Origin: Chlorobiota bacterium
GTDB lineage: Bacteria; Bacteroidota; Ignavibacteria; OLB7
Direction of reading: 5' to 3'
Assembly (NCBI GenBank): GCA_028287785.1
Contig: JAQBOZ010000027.1
Location: 124,001-188,000, forward strand
Length of the DNA: 64,000 nucleotides
Below, piece after piece: positions 17,360-26,512 of the stretch. Numbering within the stretch: the stretch's first letter is position 1; each line of letters begins with the position of its first letter. Both the position numbers and the translations under genes were made by a program. The notes beneath the pieces were generated by a model. The model saw nothing but the letters and a program-made list of their open reading frames with translations, did not search any database and was not told where the DNA came from.

Positions 17360-17383
17360 CTGCTATCCATGATCGCGCGGGTA

Positions 17384-18997
17384 TTACCGCATTGTCAGCC
17401 GCGCGATTTTCGATGCCTCCGGGAAGAGCGTCAGCGCCTTCTCGAACTGCTTGTCATCCTGAAGGGCAACCTGATAGAACTCGTTGTTGCCGAAGAGGCT
17501 CCTTGCCAGGCGGGATTTCAGGCGGATCGCGATATGCTTCCGGTCGGCCGCGATCTGCTCGGGCTTCCCTTCCACGCCCTTCTTCTTGGCGAAGGCGAGG
17601 AACTCATTCCACATCGCGTCGTTGATCTGGAACTGCCGGTTGAACTCGGGGAACTTGCCGGAGAACTGCGTCCGCAGGCTCTGCGCGTGCTCCTCGAAAT
17701 ACTGCTCCATGTAATCGAACAGGACGTTCTTGCGGATGAGATCGACCGAGAACGGGGTCAGCGTATCGTACTTCACCACGTAATCCGGGGTGATGCCGCC
17801 GCCGCCGAGAACCTTGCGACCCCCCGCTGTCTTGAAGACCGGGCGGGTGGAGTCGGCCACATCGTTCTGGTGATCGAGGTTGTCCCCCTCGGCATCCTCC
17901 TTCCGGTTCGCCATCTTGTAATACTCTTCCTTCCCCTTGTCATAGGAGCGCTGGATAAGGCGGCCGGACGGGGTATAGTAGCGGGCGATGGTCAGGCGGA
18001 ATGCCGAGCCATCGGCCAGGCTGAACTGGCGCTGAACAAGCCCCTTGCCGAACGTGGTTTCGCCGACGATCAGGCCGCGGTCGAGATCCTGAATGGCGCC
18101 GGAGACGATCTCCGATGCGGAGGCGGAGCCGGCATTGACCAGAACGATCAGCGGGAGCTTCTCGTAGCGCTGGCCGTCCTCGGAAGTATAGACCTCCTCC
18201 TCCGTGCTGCGCGTGCTCTTGGTATAGACGATCCGCTTTCCTCCCGGCACGAACTCATCAACGATCCTGATCGCCTTTTCCATATAGCCGCCGGGGTTGC
18301 CGCGAAGGTCCAGCACCAGGCGCTTCATCCCCTCGCCGGACATCCGGTCCAGGTTCTTCATCATCTCATCGTAGGTCGGCTCGGCGAACCGGTTGATGGT
18401 CAGATATCCCGTGCCGTTCTCATCGACAAACGCGGCATCCACCGTATAGAGGGGGATATCATCGCGGGTGATATCGAACTGCATCGGCCCCTTGGCGCCC
18501 TGGCGGACGATCGAGACCACCACGTGGGTTCCTTTCGGGCCACGCAACTGCTTCGGCACATCCTCGCGCGACATGCCGACGGCGTTCTTATCGTCGATCT
18601 TGACGATCTTGTCGCCGGCCTGGATGCCGAGCGCTTCGGAAGGACCGCCGGTGATGGCCGAGACAATAGTTATCGTATCCTTCACCACATCGAACTCCAC
18701 GCCGATTCCCTGGAAGCTTCCACGGAAGTCCTCCTCCACGCGCTTCTGCTGCTCGGCGGGGATATAGACGGAGTGGGGATCGAGCTCACCCAGCATGCCG
18801 ACGATCGCCGCTTCGACGAGCTTCGGGGTCTGGACTTCATCCACATAATTCTTCTGGACGGTGTTGAGGACCTCGCTGAACTTTCTCATCTGTTCGTAGA
18901 GGCTGTCACCGGACACCAGCGGCTGAATGTAGATGCCAATCAGGATGCCGGCCGCGAGGCCGAAGACCGTAAACCACATTTTTTTTCTTCGTGTCAT
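17384..18997 (-). CDS. S41-family C-terminal processing peptidase (CtpA/Prc type)
   Basis: 537 aa periplasmic or membrane-anchored serine protease. The N terminus MTRRKKMWFTVFGLAAGILIG is a signal anchor. Next come the conserved helix region with YVDEVQTPKLVEAAI and GMLGELDPHSVYIP, a PDZ domain (FQGIGVEF through GIQAGDKIVKIDD), and the catalytic domain with Ser in AGSASASEIVSGAI and Lys in TTFGKGLVQ, the Ser-Lys dyad of the family. A C-terminal extension of about 140 residues follows FRLTIARYYTPSGR, including GGGGITPDYVVKYD. Such proteases trim C termini or degrade tagged periplasmic proteins. No partner gene is adjacent. Confidence 0.93.
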   Translation of the reverse strand: MTRRKKMWFTVFGLAAGILIGIYIQPLVSGDSLYEQMRKFSEVLNTVQKNYVDEVQTPKLVEAAIVGMLGELDPHSVYIPAEQQKRVEEDFRGSFQGIGVEFDVVKDTITIVSAITGGPSEALGIQAGDKIVKIDDKNAVGMSREDVPKQLRGPKGTHVVVSIVRQGAKGPMQFDITRDDIPLYTVDAAFVDENGTGYLTINRFAEPTYDEMMKNLDRMSGEGMKRLVLDLRGNPGGYMEKAIRIVDEFVPGGKRIVYTKSTRSTEEEVYTSEDGQRYEKLPLIVLVNAGSASASEIVSGAIQDLDRGLIVGETTFGKGLVQRQFSLADGSAFRLTIARYYTPSGRLIQRSYDKGKEEYYKMANRKEDAEGDNLDHQNDVADSTRPVFKTAGGRKVLGGGGITPDYVVKYDTLTPFSVDLIRKNVLFDYMEQYFEEHAQSLRTQFSGKFPEFNRQFQINDAMWNEFLAFAKKKGVEGKPEQIAADRKHIAIRLKSRLARSLFGNNEFYQVALQDDKQFEKALTLFPEASKIARLTMR

Positions 18998-19223
18998 CGA
19001 CGGTTCTATGATTAGAGTGCTGTAACTGTTGCTTCGGAATCGGAGGTTGGACGGTTCAGGGCCACCCGTTCACCATAGGACAAGGGCGATTAAGCCCTGG
19101 TTATCGTGTATCGGAAGCGGGGGAACCCGGCTTTCCGCGGAACGGGACAAATCAATAAGCTAATCTAGCCCTCCACCTCCGTAGAAGCAATGCCCTCGAC
19201 ACGGGCCGGCAAATAATACTCAT

Positions 19224-20138
19224 TCAGACGGACTGACCTGATGGCTGTTCCGCCCCCGAGGTCAGCCGATCGTACGCCTCGCGGTATTTCTCCGCGGTTC
19301 CCTCTATCACCGGCCCCGGCAGGTCCGGAGCGGGAGGGGTCTTGTGCCAGTCGGTGGAGTCCAGATAGTCACGGAGGAACTGCTTGTCGAAGTTCTGCTG
19401 TTCGCTTCCGGGCATATATGTCGCAGCCAGCCAGAACCGGGATGAATCGGGGGTCAGCGCCTCATCGATCAGGATCAGACGCCCCGAGGGATCGTGCCCG
19501 AATTCGAATTTCGTATCAGCAATGATGATGCCGCGTTCCAGCGCGATCCGGCTTGCGCGGGTGTACAGCTCCAGCGTCAGCCGGCGCGCCTCCTCGGCTG
19601 TATCCCGTCCGACGATTTCCGCCGCCTCCTCGAACCCGATGTTCATATCGTGGCCCTCCTCCGCCTTCGTGGCCGGGGTGAAGATCGGCTCAGGCAGCCT
19701 GTCCGATTCCACCAGCCCATCCGGCAGCGGAATCCCGCAGACGGTTCCGGCCGCCATGTACTCGCGCCAGCCGGAGCCGGCCAGGTATCCACGGGCGACG
19801 CATTCGATTGCCAGAGGTTTCGTTTTCCTGACGAGCATGGAGCGTCCGCGTAACTCCTCCCGGTAGGGGGCGCATTCGGCGGGGTAGGCGTCCACGTCGG
19901 CGGTGATCAGATGGTTCGGGACGATATCGGCAAGCCGTTCGAACCAGAAGAGGGACATCGCCGTGAGGATCTTTCCCTTGCCGGGGATCGGCTGGTTCAT
20001 GATCACATCGTAGGCGCTCATCCGGTCGCTGGCGACGAAGAGGAGGGCATCGCCAAGATCATAGACATCGCGCACCTTTCCCCGTCGCCAGAGGTTCAGA
20101 GTGGGGAAATCGGTGGAGTAGACTGCAGCTTCAGGCAT
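19224..20138 (-). CDS. purC: Phosphoribosylaminoimidazole-succinocarboxamide synthase (SAICAR synthase)
   Basis: 304 aa ATP-dependent enzyme joining CAIR and aspartate in purine synthesis. Family motifs: RGKVRDVYDL at the N terminus, FVASDRMSAYDVIM, IPGKGKILTAMSLFWFE, KPLAIECVARGYLAGSGW, TPATKAEEGHD, the lysine/aspartate-binding IIADTKFEFG, and DEALTPDSSRFW. The length and the YLAGSGW motif indicate the longer eukaryote-like subtype also seen in Bacteroidota. I start at MPEAAVYS; further in-frame codons upstream are arginine-rich and not conserved. It stands alone rather than in a purine operon. Confidence 0.95.
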   Translation of the reverse strand: MPEAAVYSTDFPTLNLWRRGKVRDVYDLGDALLFVASDRMSAYDVIMNQPIPGKGKILTAMSLFWFERLADIVPNHLITADVDAYPAECAPYREELRGRSMLVRKTKPLAIECVARGYLAGSGWREYMAAGTVCGIPLPDGLVESDRLPEPIFTPATKAEEGHDMNIGFEEAAEIVGRDTAEEARRLTLELYTRASRIALERGIIIADTKFEFGHDPSGRLILIDEALTPDSSRFWLAATYMPGSEQQNFDKQFLRDYLDSTDWHKTPPAPDLPGPVIEGTAEKYREAYDRLTSGAEQPSGQSV

Positions 20139-20243
20139 ATCGATTGATTCGGTTATTCGTATGGAGGAGCGCCGCCGGGAGGTTGGCGGTTGCAATCGGC
20201 CCGATGGCATCGGCCGGTGATCCATACTTTTTGTGACGCAATA

Positions 20244-20274
20244 TTGGTAATCGCGGTGAATTATCTTAAACTTG
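20244..20274 (+). promoter_or_regulatory. Bacteroidota-type promoter for greA
   Basis: TTG at 20244-20246 is followed after exactly 20 bases by TAAACTTG (20267-20274), 7 of 8 matching the TAnnTTTG -7 element known from Bacteroidota. It lies 75 bases before the greA start, in the spacer divergent from purC. Confidence 0.6.
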
Positions 20275-20349
20275 CCTCACGAAGCCGTTGCCGAGCCGCA
20301 ATGGCTTTTGATGTTATTAGCCCTCTTACCTCAATAGATCTACCGACTC

Positions 20350-20823
20350 ATGTCCGACGTTGTGTACCTGACGCGCGAGCGCATGCGTGAACTCGAAGAA
20401 GAGATTCATTATCTGAAAACGGCGGCGCGCAAGGACATCGCCGACAAGATCGCGGAGGCCCGTTCCTACGGCGATCTGTCCGAGAATGCCGAGTATGATG
20501 CCGCCAAGGAAGCCCAGGGGCTTCTGGAAGGGAAGATCTACAAGCTGGAGCAGACCCTTTCGCGCGCCCGCGTGATCGACGGCTCCGGCCTGCCGAACGA
20601 CAAGGTCTATATCCTCTCCATCGTGACCGTGCTGAACAAGGCCAGCAAGACGAAGATAGAGTACACCATGGTCTCCGCCGAGGAGGCGGATGTCGAGACG
20701 CGGAAGCTCGCGGTCTCCTCGCCGATCGGCAAGGCTCTGATGGGGAAGAAAGTGGGTGATGTTATCTCCGTGAAGGTCCCCGCCGGGGATATCACGCTGG
20801 AGATCCTCGACATCCGCCGCTGA
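20350..20823 (+). CDS. greA: Transcription elongation factor GreA
   Basis: 157 aa, full length for GreA. The N-terminal coiled coil contains YLTRERMRELEEEIHYLK and the acidic tip region DLSENAEYDAAKEAQ, whose acidic residues enter the RNA polymerase secondary channel to stimulate cleavage of backtracked transcripts. The C-terminal FKBP-like domain shows SSPIGKALMGKKVGD and ends in VPAGDITLEILDI. It has its own promoter-like sequence upstream and is followed by an ECF sigma factor gene on the same strand after a gap of more than 200 bases. Confidence 0.96.
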   Translation: MSDVVYLTRERMRELEEEIHYLKTAARKDIADKIAEARSYGDLSENAEYDAAKEAQGLLEGKIYKLEQTLSRARVIDGSGLPNDKVYILSIVTVLNKASKTKIEYTMVSAEEADVETRKLAVSSPIGKALMGKKVGDVISVKVPAGDITLEILDIRR

Positions 20824-21041
20824 TGCCGCCTGGTTCCCACCCGGAATTCCGATTCATGCAGATCGCTTCGCCCTCTTTCCCGCTCGTTGTTACGCCCGTC
20901 GTATCGCCGGGTCAACGATCCGGGGGAAATCCATTCGGGAGATGATCCGCTGATCGGACGGCCCGGCTGGTGATTCCGGCATGGGGAATAGTTTTTCATG
21001 AACCTCTTAAACGCAGTCGTCGCTGTCAGGTCGGAGTGGGC

Positions 21042-21713
21042 ATGTACACGCCAGCTTTAACACTTGCAGCGGCGCCAACTCGAGGCGCCATGGTCGAGCT
21101 CGATGACAAGCAGCTTCTCGAACTGTACCGTTCGGGGCAGGTGGACAAGATGTTCAACGAGATGGTCCGCCGGTTCCATTCTCGTATATACTGGGCTGCG
21201 CGTCGCATGGTGAAGAGCCATGAGGATGCCGATGATATCGCGCAGGAAGTATTTGTGCGGGCCTATCAGGCGATCGGCAATTTCCGTGGGGAGTCCGGGA
21301 TCTATACCTGGCTCTACAGGATTGCCATCAACCTGTCGATCAACCATCTCAGAAAACAGAAGGTCCGCAAGCTGCTGGATATCAGCGATTACATCCCGTT
21401 CCTCGGCAAGGATGCCGATCAGGACAAGGGGATGATCCACGATGAAAACGTGTCGCTGATCGAAAAGGCGATCGAGACGCTGCCGGAGAAACAGCGCGCC
21501 GTGTTCATCATGCGCTATTACGATGAGATGCCCTATGAGCAGATCTCCGCGATTCTCGGCACATCGGTCGGTGGCCTGAAGGCGAATTTCCATCATGCCG
21601 TCAAGAAAGTGGCGGCCTACGTGAAAAAAAATCACGGTCAGCTCAACCTTTCGAAGATCGAGGATGTCAATATGCTCGATGACGATGCCGAGGCGGAAAC
21701 CACAGGATGGTGA
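21042..21713 (+). CDS. ECF RNA polymerase sigma factor
   Basis: About 223 aa. Sigma region 2 is visible (MVRRFHSRIYWAARRM, then DADDIAQEVFVRAYQAI and FRGESGIYTWLYRIAINLSI), as is region 4 with its helix-turn-helix (LPEKQRAVFIMRYYDEMPYEQISAIL, then SVGGLKANFHHAVKKV). The start at MYTPAL has GGAG six bases upstream. MVELDDKQL at 21090 is a plausible alternative nearer the conserved core. The next gene encodes a one-segment membrane protein with features of an anti-sigma factor, so the pair probably forms an envelope-responsive module. The C terminus is acidic (DDDAEAETT). Confidence 0.9.
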   Translation: MYTPALTLAAAPTRGAMVELDDKQLLELYRSGQVDKMFNEMVRRFHSRIYWAARRMVKSHEDADDIAQEVFVRAYQAIGNFRGESGIYTWLYRIAINLSINHLRKQKVRKLLDISDYIPFLGKDADQDKGMIHDENVSLIEKAIETLPEKQRAVFIMRYYDEMPYEQISAILGTSVGGLKANFHHAVKKVAAYVKKNHGQLNLSKIEDVNMLDDDAEAETTGW

Positions 21714-21797
21714 ACGCCGATACCATGATCTGATCGACAGCAGATAACCATGATCACCGCCGTTCCAACGGCGGAAATGAGGAGGATGAAAAAACCA

Positions 21798-22274
21798 ATG
21801 AACATCAATCCGGGGCGCGCCAACCATAGCGACCCCATAGATGCCGAGATCGAGCGTGACCTGGCCGAGCTTCGCGGACTCCTGGCGGGGGTCGAAGGAC
21901 CGAAAGAGCCCCATCCCGCCTACTGGCAGAACTTTGTCGTTCGCGTCAGAGGTCGCCTTGATGAGGAGGGTTTTCGTAAGCGGAGGAAGTTTTCCACCGC
22001 GTGGGTTTCCGTAGGCGCCGCCGCGGTGATCGCCGCGGTTGCGATCACCAGCGTGCTGAACACGGGCGGCACTGTTCCCGGTGGCCCGATCGCGCGCACG
22101 AAGGTCGTTGACCAGCCGGCCGAGGCCGCCAGCGCCAGCATGGCGGATGCCTATGCCCAGACCGGAACCAAGAGCCTTGTCCTGAGCGAATCCGATGTGC
22201 AGATGGTGAACGCGATCGTCTCCAATAACGATGATGCGATCTTCGAGGCGATGGTCTCCTCGGATCAGTTATAG
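21798..22274 (+). CDS. Probable anti-sigma factor-like membrane protein
   Basis: About 158 aa. An acidic cytoplasmic N terminus (AEIERDLAELRGLLAGV, then HPAYWQNFVVRVRGRLDEE) resembles that of zinc-free anti-sigma proteins. One membrane segment follows near residues 67-88 (AWVSVGAAAVIAAVAITSVL), and the rest is a short periplasmic tail of about 70 residues. No enzymatic motif is visible. Its position 84 bases after an ECF sigma gene supports an anti-sigma role by context; sequence alone would leave it hypothetical. The start is uncertain: GAGGAGG lies 12 bases before this ATG, with other in-frame Mets at 21750, 21777 and 21786. A terminator follows. Confidence 0.65.
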   Translation: MNINPGRANHSDPIDAEIERDLAELRGLLAGVEGPKEPHPAYWQNFVVRVRGRLDEEGFRKRRKFSTAWVSVGAAAVIAAVAITSVLNTGGTVPGGPIARTKVVDQPAEAASASMADAYAQTGTKSLVLSESDVQMVNAIVSNNDDAIFEAMVSSDQL

Positions 22275-22330
22275 GAGCGTCCGGCGAACGATTCTACTGA
22301 TTATTTCCGCGTCTGTGTCCGTTCAATAGT

Positions 22331-22367
22331 GGGGGCGATCCTGTTTCAGGACCGCCCCGCGCTTTTT
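22331..22367 (+). terminator. Rho-independent terminator after the sigma/anti-sigma pair
   Basis: GGGGCG(a)TCCTG...CAGGA(c)CGCCCC forms a long stem with a TTTC loop between 22331 and 22358, followed by TTTTT at 22363-22367. It lies about 60 bases after the anti-sigma gene stop. Confidence 0.8.
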
Positions 22368-22396
22368 ATCCCCTGCCGCTCCCGCCCGCTCGATCC

Positions 22397-25300
22397 CTAC
22401 ATCGATACGCCGATGGCCCACCGATAGGCGAAGCCGTTCTGAGTCAGCAGGTCGGACCTGGCGTAAAGGGGGACCGTGAAGCTGAGACGGAGCGGTGTGG
22501 GGGCGTCCAGCGCGGCGGTGACCACATCGGGAAGGAATGTCCGCAGAAGATCCACCGAGGCCGTGATCCCTCCCTCGTAATTGAAATCGGAGAAGCCCTT
22601 CCAGGTGAGCGCGTCGCCAAAGATCCATCCGCCGGCGGCGTAGAGCTTCAGATCGATCTTCCCCGCGAACGGGATGGTGAAGTGGGCGAACGGGTTGATG
22701 TTTCCCATCGTCACGCGGGCCGTCATAAGGTTGCCGGTGAGCCGTGCCGCGGGATCGAGCGATGCCAGCGAGAACAGATAGCCCTGCGTGGGAAGCACCA
22801 GATGGTTGCGCGAGGCGAATCCCGGGTTGATGTTCATCATCAACCTGTTCGTCTCGTTCAGGTGCATCTCGCGGGATGTGGCGCCGGCCGGGTTGAAGAG
22901 CCGTTGCGCCGGAGGATCGCCAAGCGAAGCCCCCAGAAACATCTCCCCTCCGAATGTGAATGTCCCGGGAGTCCACGAGGTTCCCGCCGCCAGCCGCCAC
23001 TGCGTGAACTCCGACGCGCTCGCGAAGCTGGCGTCGAAATCAAACGATCCCCGCGCCGTGATGTTCGATTCCCTGAAATTGCCGGCGAAGGAATATCCCA
23101 GATTCACCGTATTGAAGCCGCCGCCGGTCCACGGCGCAATCGCGTTCGGATAGGCGGGGCCAACCAGGGCCTCCCGCTCCGCCCCGATCGTCACCGTGTG
23201 GTTCTGCTGCGTGCTGTAATAGAACGGGCGGATGCGCTTGGAAACCGATGCCCTCCAGCGCTGCACGCCGTCGGCATTGGTGGCGAGAAGAGAGTATGAG
23301 GCATCGCGGCCGAGGATATCGAGCGTGGAGCCGTAGCGGAGGTCGTAGTCCACGCGCTTCGAGAGGAAGTTGTAGTAGACGCCGGCCTTGGCGTTGTAGC
23401 GGTCGAACGCGTAGCCGCCGTCGGCGACAAATCCGAGCTGCGCGCCATCCTTCCGGCCGTACCAGAGGGTGGGGCGGAGGCGGATGGAGTAGAAATCGAG
23501 CGGGCGATGAAGATCCCAGCGACGATAGAACGCGGCCTGGCTCGGCGGCAGCAGGTTCGCCAGAAAGCCGGTGCCGTGGCTGTTGTTGGTGCGGTCGATA
23601 TCGAACAGGATCACCGATGTATCGATGGTGGCCCGTACCACCTGCCGTGGTGTGGCGAATGTTGCGCGGTAGGTCCGGCTGGTCCACTTCCACCGTGGCA
23701 GGTTGAAATCCATCTCCGGCTTCCTCCAGTTCTCCACCGGGATGTTCGCGATCGCGGTGGAGCCGTCGTCGTACGTCAGCGTCAGGTCCAGCGGCATGAT
23801 CGCCTCGTTCCGGTTCGAGAGGTCGATCGTGGTGGCGTAGCCGGAATCGGACCGCTCGGATCGCAGATCATCGACGGCGTAATCGCAGAGCTTGCGGGAG
23901 CCGATCCATTCGTTGAAGAACCAGTCCATCCGCATGCCGCCGGCCTCCTCCATCGATCGCTCGAAATCGCGCGCGTCGGGATGATGGAACTTCCATCTGT
24001 CGTAGTAATGGCGCATCGCGGCGTCGAACAGGGAATCGCCGAACATGTACTGAACCATCCTCAGCATCGCCTCCCCCTTCGAGTAGACAAGCCCCGACGT
24101 TGCATCCTCCCGGAAGCGATCGTGATAGGTGTTGAGCGGCTCGTCGAAGCCCTCCGCCGCCTGCCGGTACGCCTCCTCCACGTTCGCCCATCGTCCCGGA
24201 GTCCAGGGGTAGACCATCCTGTTCAGCCCCGTGTAGGGATTGCCTCCCCCCTGAATACGCAGCAGGTTCCGCGATGCCTCATCGGTCAGGTACTGCGTGA
24301 ATCCCTCGTCCATCCACGCTTCCTGCGTCTCGTTGTTGCCGATCATCCCGTAGTACCATTGATGCCCCAGCTCGTGGGCTATCACCCCGGCCAGCGATCC
24401 GGGCGTTCTGTTGCCGGTGATCATGATCAACTGCGGATATTCCATCCCTCCGTCGCCGGCCATTGCCACGGTGAACTGCGGCCAGGCGTAGCGACCGAAC
24501 CGGGCGCTGTAGTAATCCATGATGGCGGCGGTCCAGAGGTCGCTGCTTTTCCAGAGCGAGGCCAGATACCGGCTGGCGAGGACGTGAATCGTCACATTCT
24601 GCCATCGGGTGATCTTGTGGAAGTAGTCCGGGTCCGCCACCCATGCGAAATCGTGGACGTTCTCCGCGTGAAATCTCCACGTCTTGGTCCCCGATCCCGA
24701 TGCGGGCGACAGTATGGTGGTATCCACCGCGCCAAGCTCGTAGCCGCAGCCGACCTCGCGCGGGTTGGTTACCACCCCCGTTGCCCCGACCACATATTTC
24801 GCCGGGAGGGAGATGGAGACATCGAACGTTCCGTACACCCCGTAGAACTCGCGGCGGACATACTCGTCATCGTGCCAGCCGTTCCTGTCGTACTCCACCA
24901 TCTTCGGATACCACTGCGACATCGAGTACTCGATCCCCTCGCGGCTCATCCATCCCCCGCGGCGCATCAGGCGCGGGATGCGGGTGTGCCAGGCCATCTC
25001 CAGCAGAGTGGAATCCCCCGGCGGCAGCGGGCGGGCCAGCGTCACGTGGAGGATCGTCTCATCCAGGCTCCATCTCAGCGGCGTTCCATTCTGCGTGAGT
25101 GCCCCCACCTTTACCTCCCCCTGCTCCTCGGGGGGGAGCTGCCCGATGCCGAGGCCACCGTTGGGGATGCTGTTGTCGCGCACGTCCATCATGCTCCCCG
25201 GCTTGAACGCCTCGTAATAGAGATGATAATACACCTCGCGCAGCGTATCGGGGGAGTTGTTGGTGTAGACCAGCCGCTGCGTTCCATCGTACGAGTGATG

Positions 25301-25420
25301 TTCCGCATCCAGCCTGATATCCATGGTATAATGGACTTCCTGCTGCCAGGCCTGGGCGATGGTGGGGATAAGCACGAACACGAACAGAATCCACCGGGGG
25401 AGGCGAGAGAATAAGTGCAT
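22397..25420 (-). CDS. M1-family metallopeptidase with probable C-terminal outer-membrane beta-barrel
   Basis: 1007 aa. A signal peptide (WILFVFVLIPTIAQA) leads into an M1 aminopeptidase-like half. The zinc site is HELGH followed after 18 residues by the third ligand Glu (WMDEGFTQYL), and GGMEYPQ is the GAMEN-like motif. Roughly the last 430 residues lose all M1 similarity. They become a series of short amphipathic strands (RLRPTLWYGRKDG, AGVYYNFLSKRVDYDLRYGS, SFDFDASF) ending in YRWAIGVSM, as in outer-membrane barrels. The catalytic half may thus be tethered at the outer membrane. Frame upstream of MHLFSRL is only the shadow of the divergent ygfZ gene. Confidence 0.88.
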   Translation of the reverse strand: MHLFSRLPRWILFVFVLIPTIAQAWQQEVHYTMDIRLDAEHHSYDGTQRLVYTNNSPDTLREVYYHLYYEAFKPGSMMDVRDNSIPNGGLGIGQLPPEEQGEVKVGALTQNGTPLRWSLDETILHVTLARPLPPGDSTLLEMAWHTRIPRLMRRGGWMSREGIEYSMSQWYPKMVEYDRNGWHDDEYVRREFYGVYGTFDVSISLPAKYVVGATGVVTNPREVGCGYELGAVDTTILSPASGSGTKTWRFHAENVHDFAWVADPDYFHKITRWQNVTIHVLASRYLASLWKSSDLWTAAIMDYYSARFGRYAWPQFTVAMAGDGGMEYPQLIMITGNRTPGSLAGVIAHELGHQWYYGMIGNNETQEAWMDEGFTQYLTDEASRNLLRIQGGGNPYTGLNRMVYPWTPGRWANVEEAYRQAAEGFDEPLNTYHDRFREDATSGLVYSKGEAMLRMVQYMFGDSLFDAAMRHYYDRWKFHHPDARDFERSMEEAGGMRMDWFFNEWIGSRKLCDYAVDDLRSERSDSGYATTIDLSNRNEAIMPLDLTLTYDDGSTAIANIPVENWRKPEMDFNLPRWKWTSRTYRATFATPRQVVRATIDTSVILFDIDRTNNSHGTGFLANLLPPSQAAFYRRWDLHRPLDFYSIRLRPTLWYGRKDGAQLGFVADGGYAFDRYNAKAGVYYNFLSKRVDYDLRYGSTLDILGRDASYSLLATNADGVQRWRASVSKRIRPFYYSTQQNHTVTIGAEREALVGPAYPNAIAPWTGGGFNTVNLGYSFAGNFRESNITARGSFDFDASFASASEFTQWRLAAGTSWTPGTFTFGGEMFLGASLGDPPAQRLFNPAGATSREMHLNETNRLMMNINPGFASRNHLVLPTQGYLFSLASLDPAARLTGNLMTARVTMGNINPFAHFTIPFAGKIDLKLYAAGGWIFGDALTWKGFSDFNYEGGITASVDLLRTFLPDVVTAALDAPTPLRLSFTVPLYARSDLLTQNGFAYRWAIGVSM

Positions 25421-25480
25421 ACAGAGGAGTTGATAGTTCGGCGGCCGGCCAGCGATCCCGGCGGAACAATTTGAATCACC

Positions 25481-25488
25481 TATCTTTG
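25481..25488 (+). promoter_or_regulatory. TAnnTTTG promoter element upstream of ygfZ
   Basis: TATCTTTG at 25481-25488 fits the Bacteroidota -7 consensus exactly and lies 34 bases before the ygfZ start. No TTG is found at the expected upstream distance, so support is moderate. Confidence 0.45.
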
Positions 25489-25522
25489 AGGTTCCAGGTG
25501 ATTCGCCCGTAGTTTTGTGACT

Positions 25523-26512
25523 ATGAATATCTTCAATCCCGATCCTGAACAATATCTCGCCGCCCATGCCGGAACGGTGTTCGTCCGCCTGAACCGCGGC
25601 GTGATCCGCGGCACCGGCGCGGACCGGCTGGACCTGCTCCATCGCCTCTCCACCAACGCCACCAGGGAGCTTGCCCCCGGCGACGAGACCACGACGATCC
25701 TCACCTCGGACAAGGGGCGCATCGTCGAGGTGCTGCGCGTTGTCGCGGCGGAAGATCACATCCTGATGATTACCTCGGGGAGCGATACGGAGCCGGTTCG
25801 GACATGGCTGGACAAATATACCATCATGGATGACTTCGCGACGGCCGATGCCACGCCGGAACATGCGGCGATCGGCGTCTACGGCGATCACGCGAAGAGC
25901 CTGCTGGCGGACGCGGTCGGCATGGAGATCGCCAACGCCGGCAAGGTGGCCCGCGGGACGATCGACGGAGCGGAGATACTGGTCCTGCGGGATGTCCGGC
26001 TCACCGGCGCTGGGGCGTTCCTCGTGATCGCGGCCCATGATGCCGTCGGCGGGATGATCGGGCGGCTTGTCGCGGCGGGCGCGGAGGAGATCGATGGGGC
26101 GACGTATGAGACGCTCCGCATCGAGGCGGGGGTGCCGGAGATCGGCCGCGAGCTGACCGAATCGTACAACCCGCTGGAGGCGGGGTTGACGCAGCATATC
26201 TCCTTCACGAAAGGCTGCTATATCGGCCAGGAGGTGATAGCCCGCCTCGATACCTACGACAAGGTCCAGCGCCACATGGTGGGGCTGACGTTCGCCGGTG
26301 GCGCGACCGGGTTCGATGGCGATGAGATCGAGCTGACGGACGCGGAGGAGGGGAAGAAGGTTGGGGCCGTTACGTCGATCGCATACTCGCCACGGCTGGA
26401 GCGGATGATCGGGCTGGCCTACGTCCGGACTGTTTACTCGGTTCCCGGCGGCAGACTGCGCGCCGGCGACGCGGCGGGAACCGCCGTGATCACCAGACTC
26501 CCCTTTGATTGA
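25523..26512 (+). CDS. ygfZ: YgfZ/GcvT-fold folate-binding protein (iron-sulfur cluster repair)
   Basis: 329 aa. The YgfZ signature KGCYIGQE is exact and contains the conserved Cys needed for activity. Upstream are RLDLLHRLSTNATREL and LTSDKGRIVEVLRV, as in the GcvT-like fold. YgfZ proteins use tetrahydrofolate to support assembly or repair of certain Fe-S enzymes, notably radical-SAM proteins. A biotin synthase, which is such an enzyme, is encoded about 22 kb away. Another in-frame Met lies two codons upstream (25517). The stop overlaps the following SDR gene start by 4 bases. Confidence 0.92.
   Translation: MNIFNPDPEQYLAAHAGTVFVRLNRGVIRGTGADRLDLLHRLSTNATRELAPGDETTTILTSDKGRIVEVLRVVAAEDHILMITSGSDTEPVRTWLDKYTIMDDFATADATPEHAAIGVYGDHAKSLLADAVGMEIANAGKVARGTIDGAEILVLRDVRLTGAGAFLVIAAHDAVGGMIGRLVAAGAEEIDGATYETLRIEAGVPEIGRELTESYNPLEAGLTQHISFTKGCYIGQEVIARLDTYDKVQRHMVGLTFAGGATGFDGDEIELTDAEEGKKVGAVTSIAYSPRLERMIGLAYVRTVYSVPGGRLRAGDAAGTAVITRLPFD

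Noticed and set aside
25421-26275. Extension of the M1 peptidase frame to about 1,290 codons
   Set aside because: The extra part is antisense to ygfZ. A signal peptide beginning at MHLFSRL fixes the true start at 25420.
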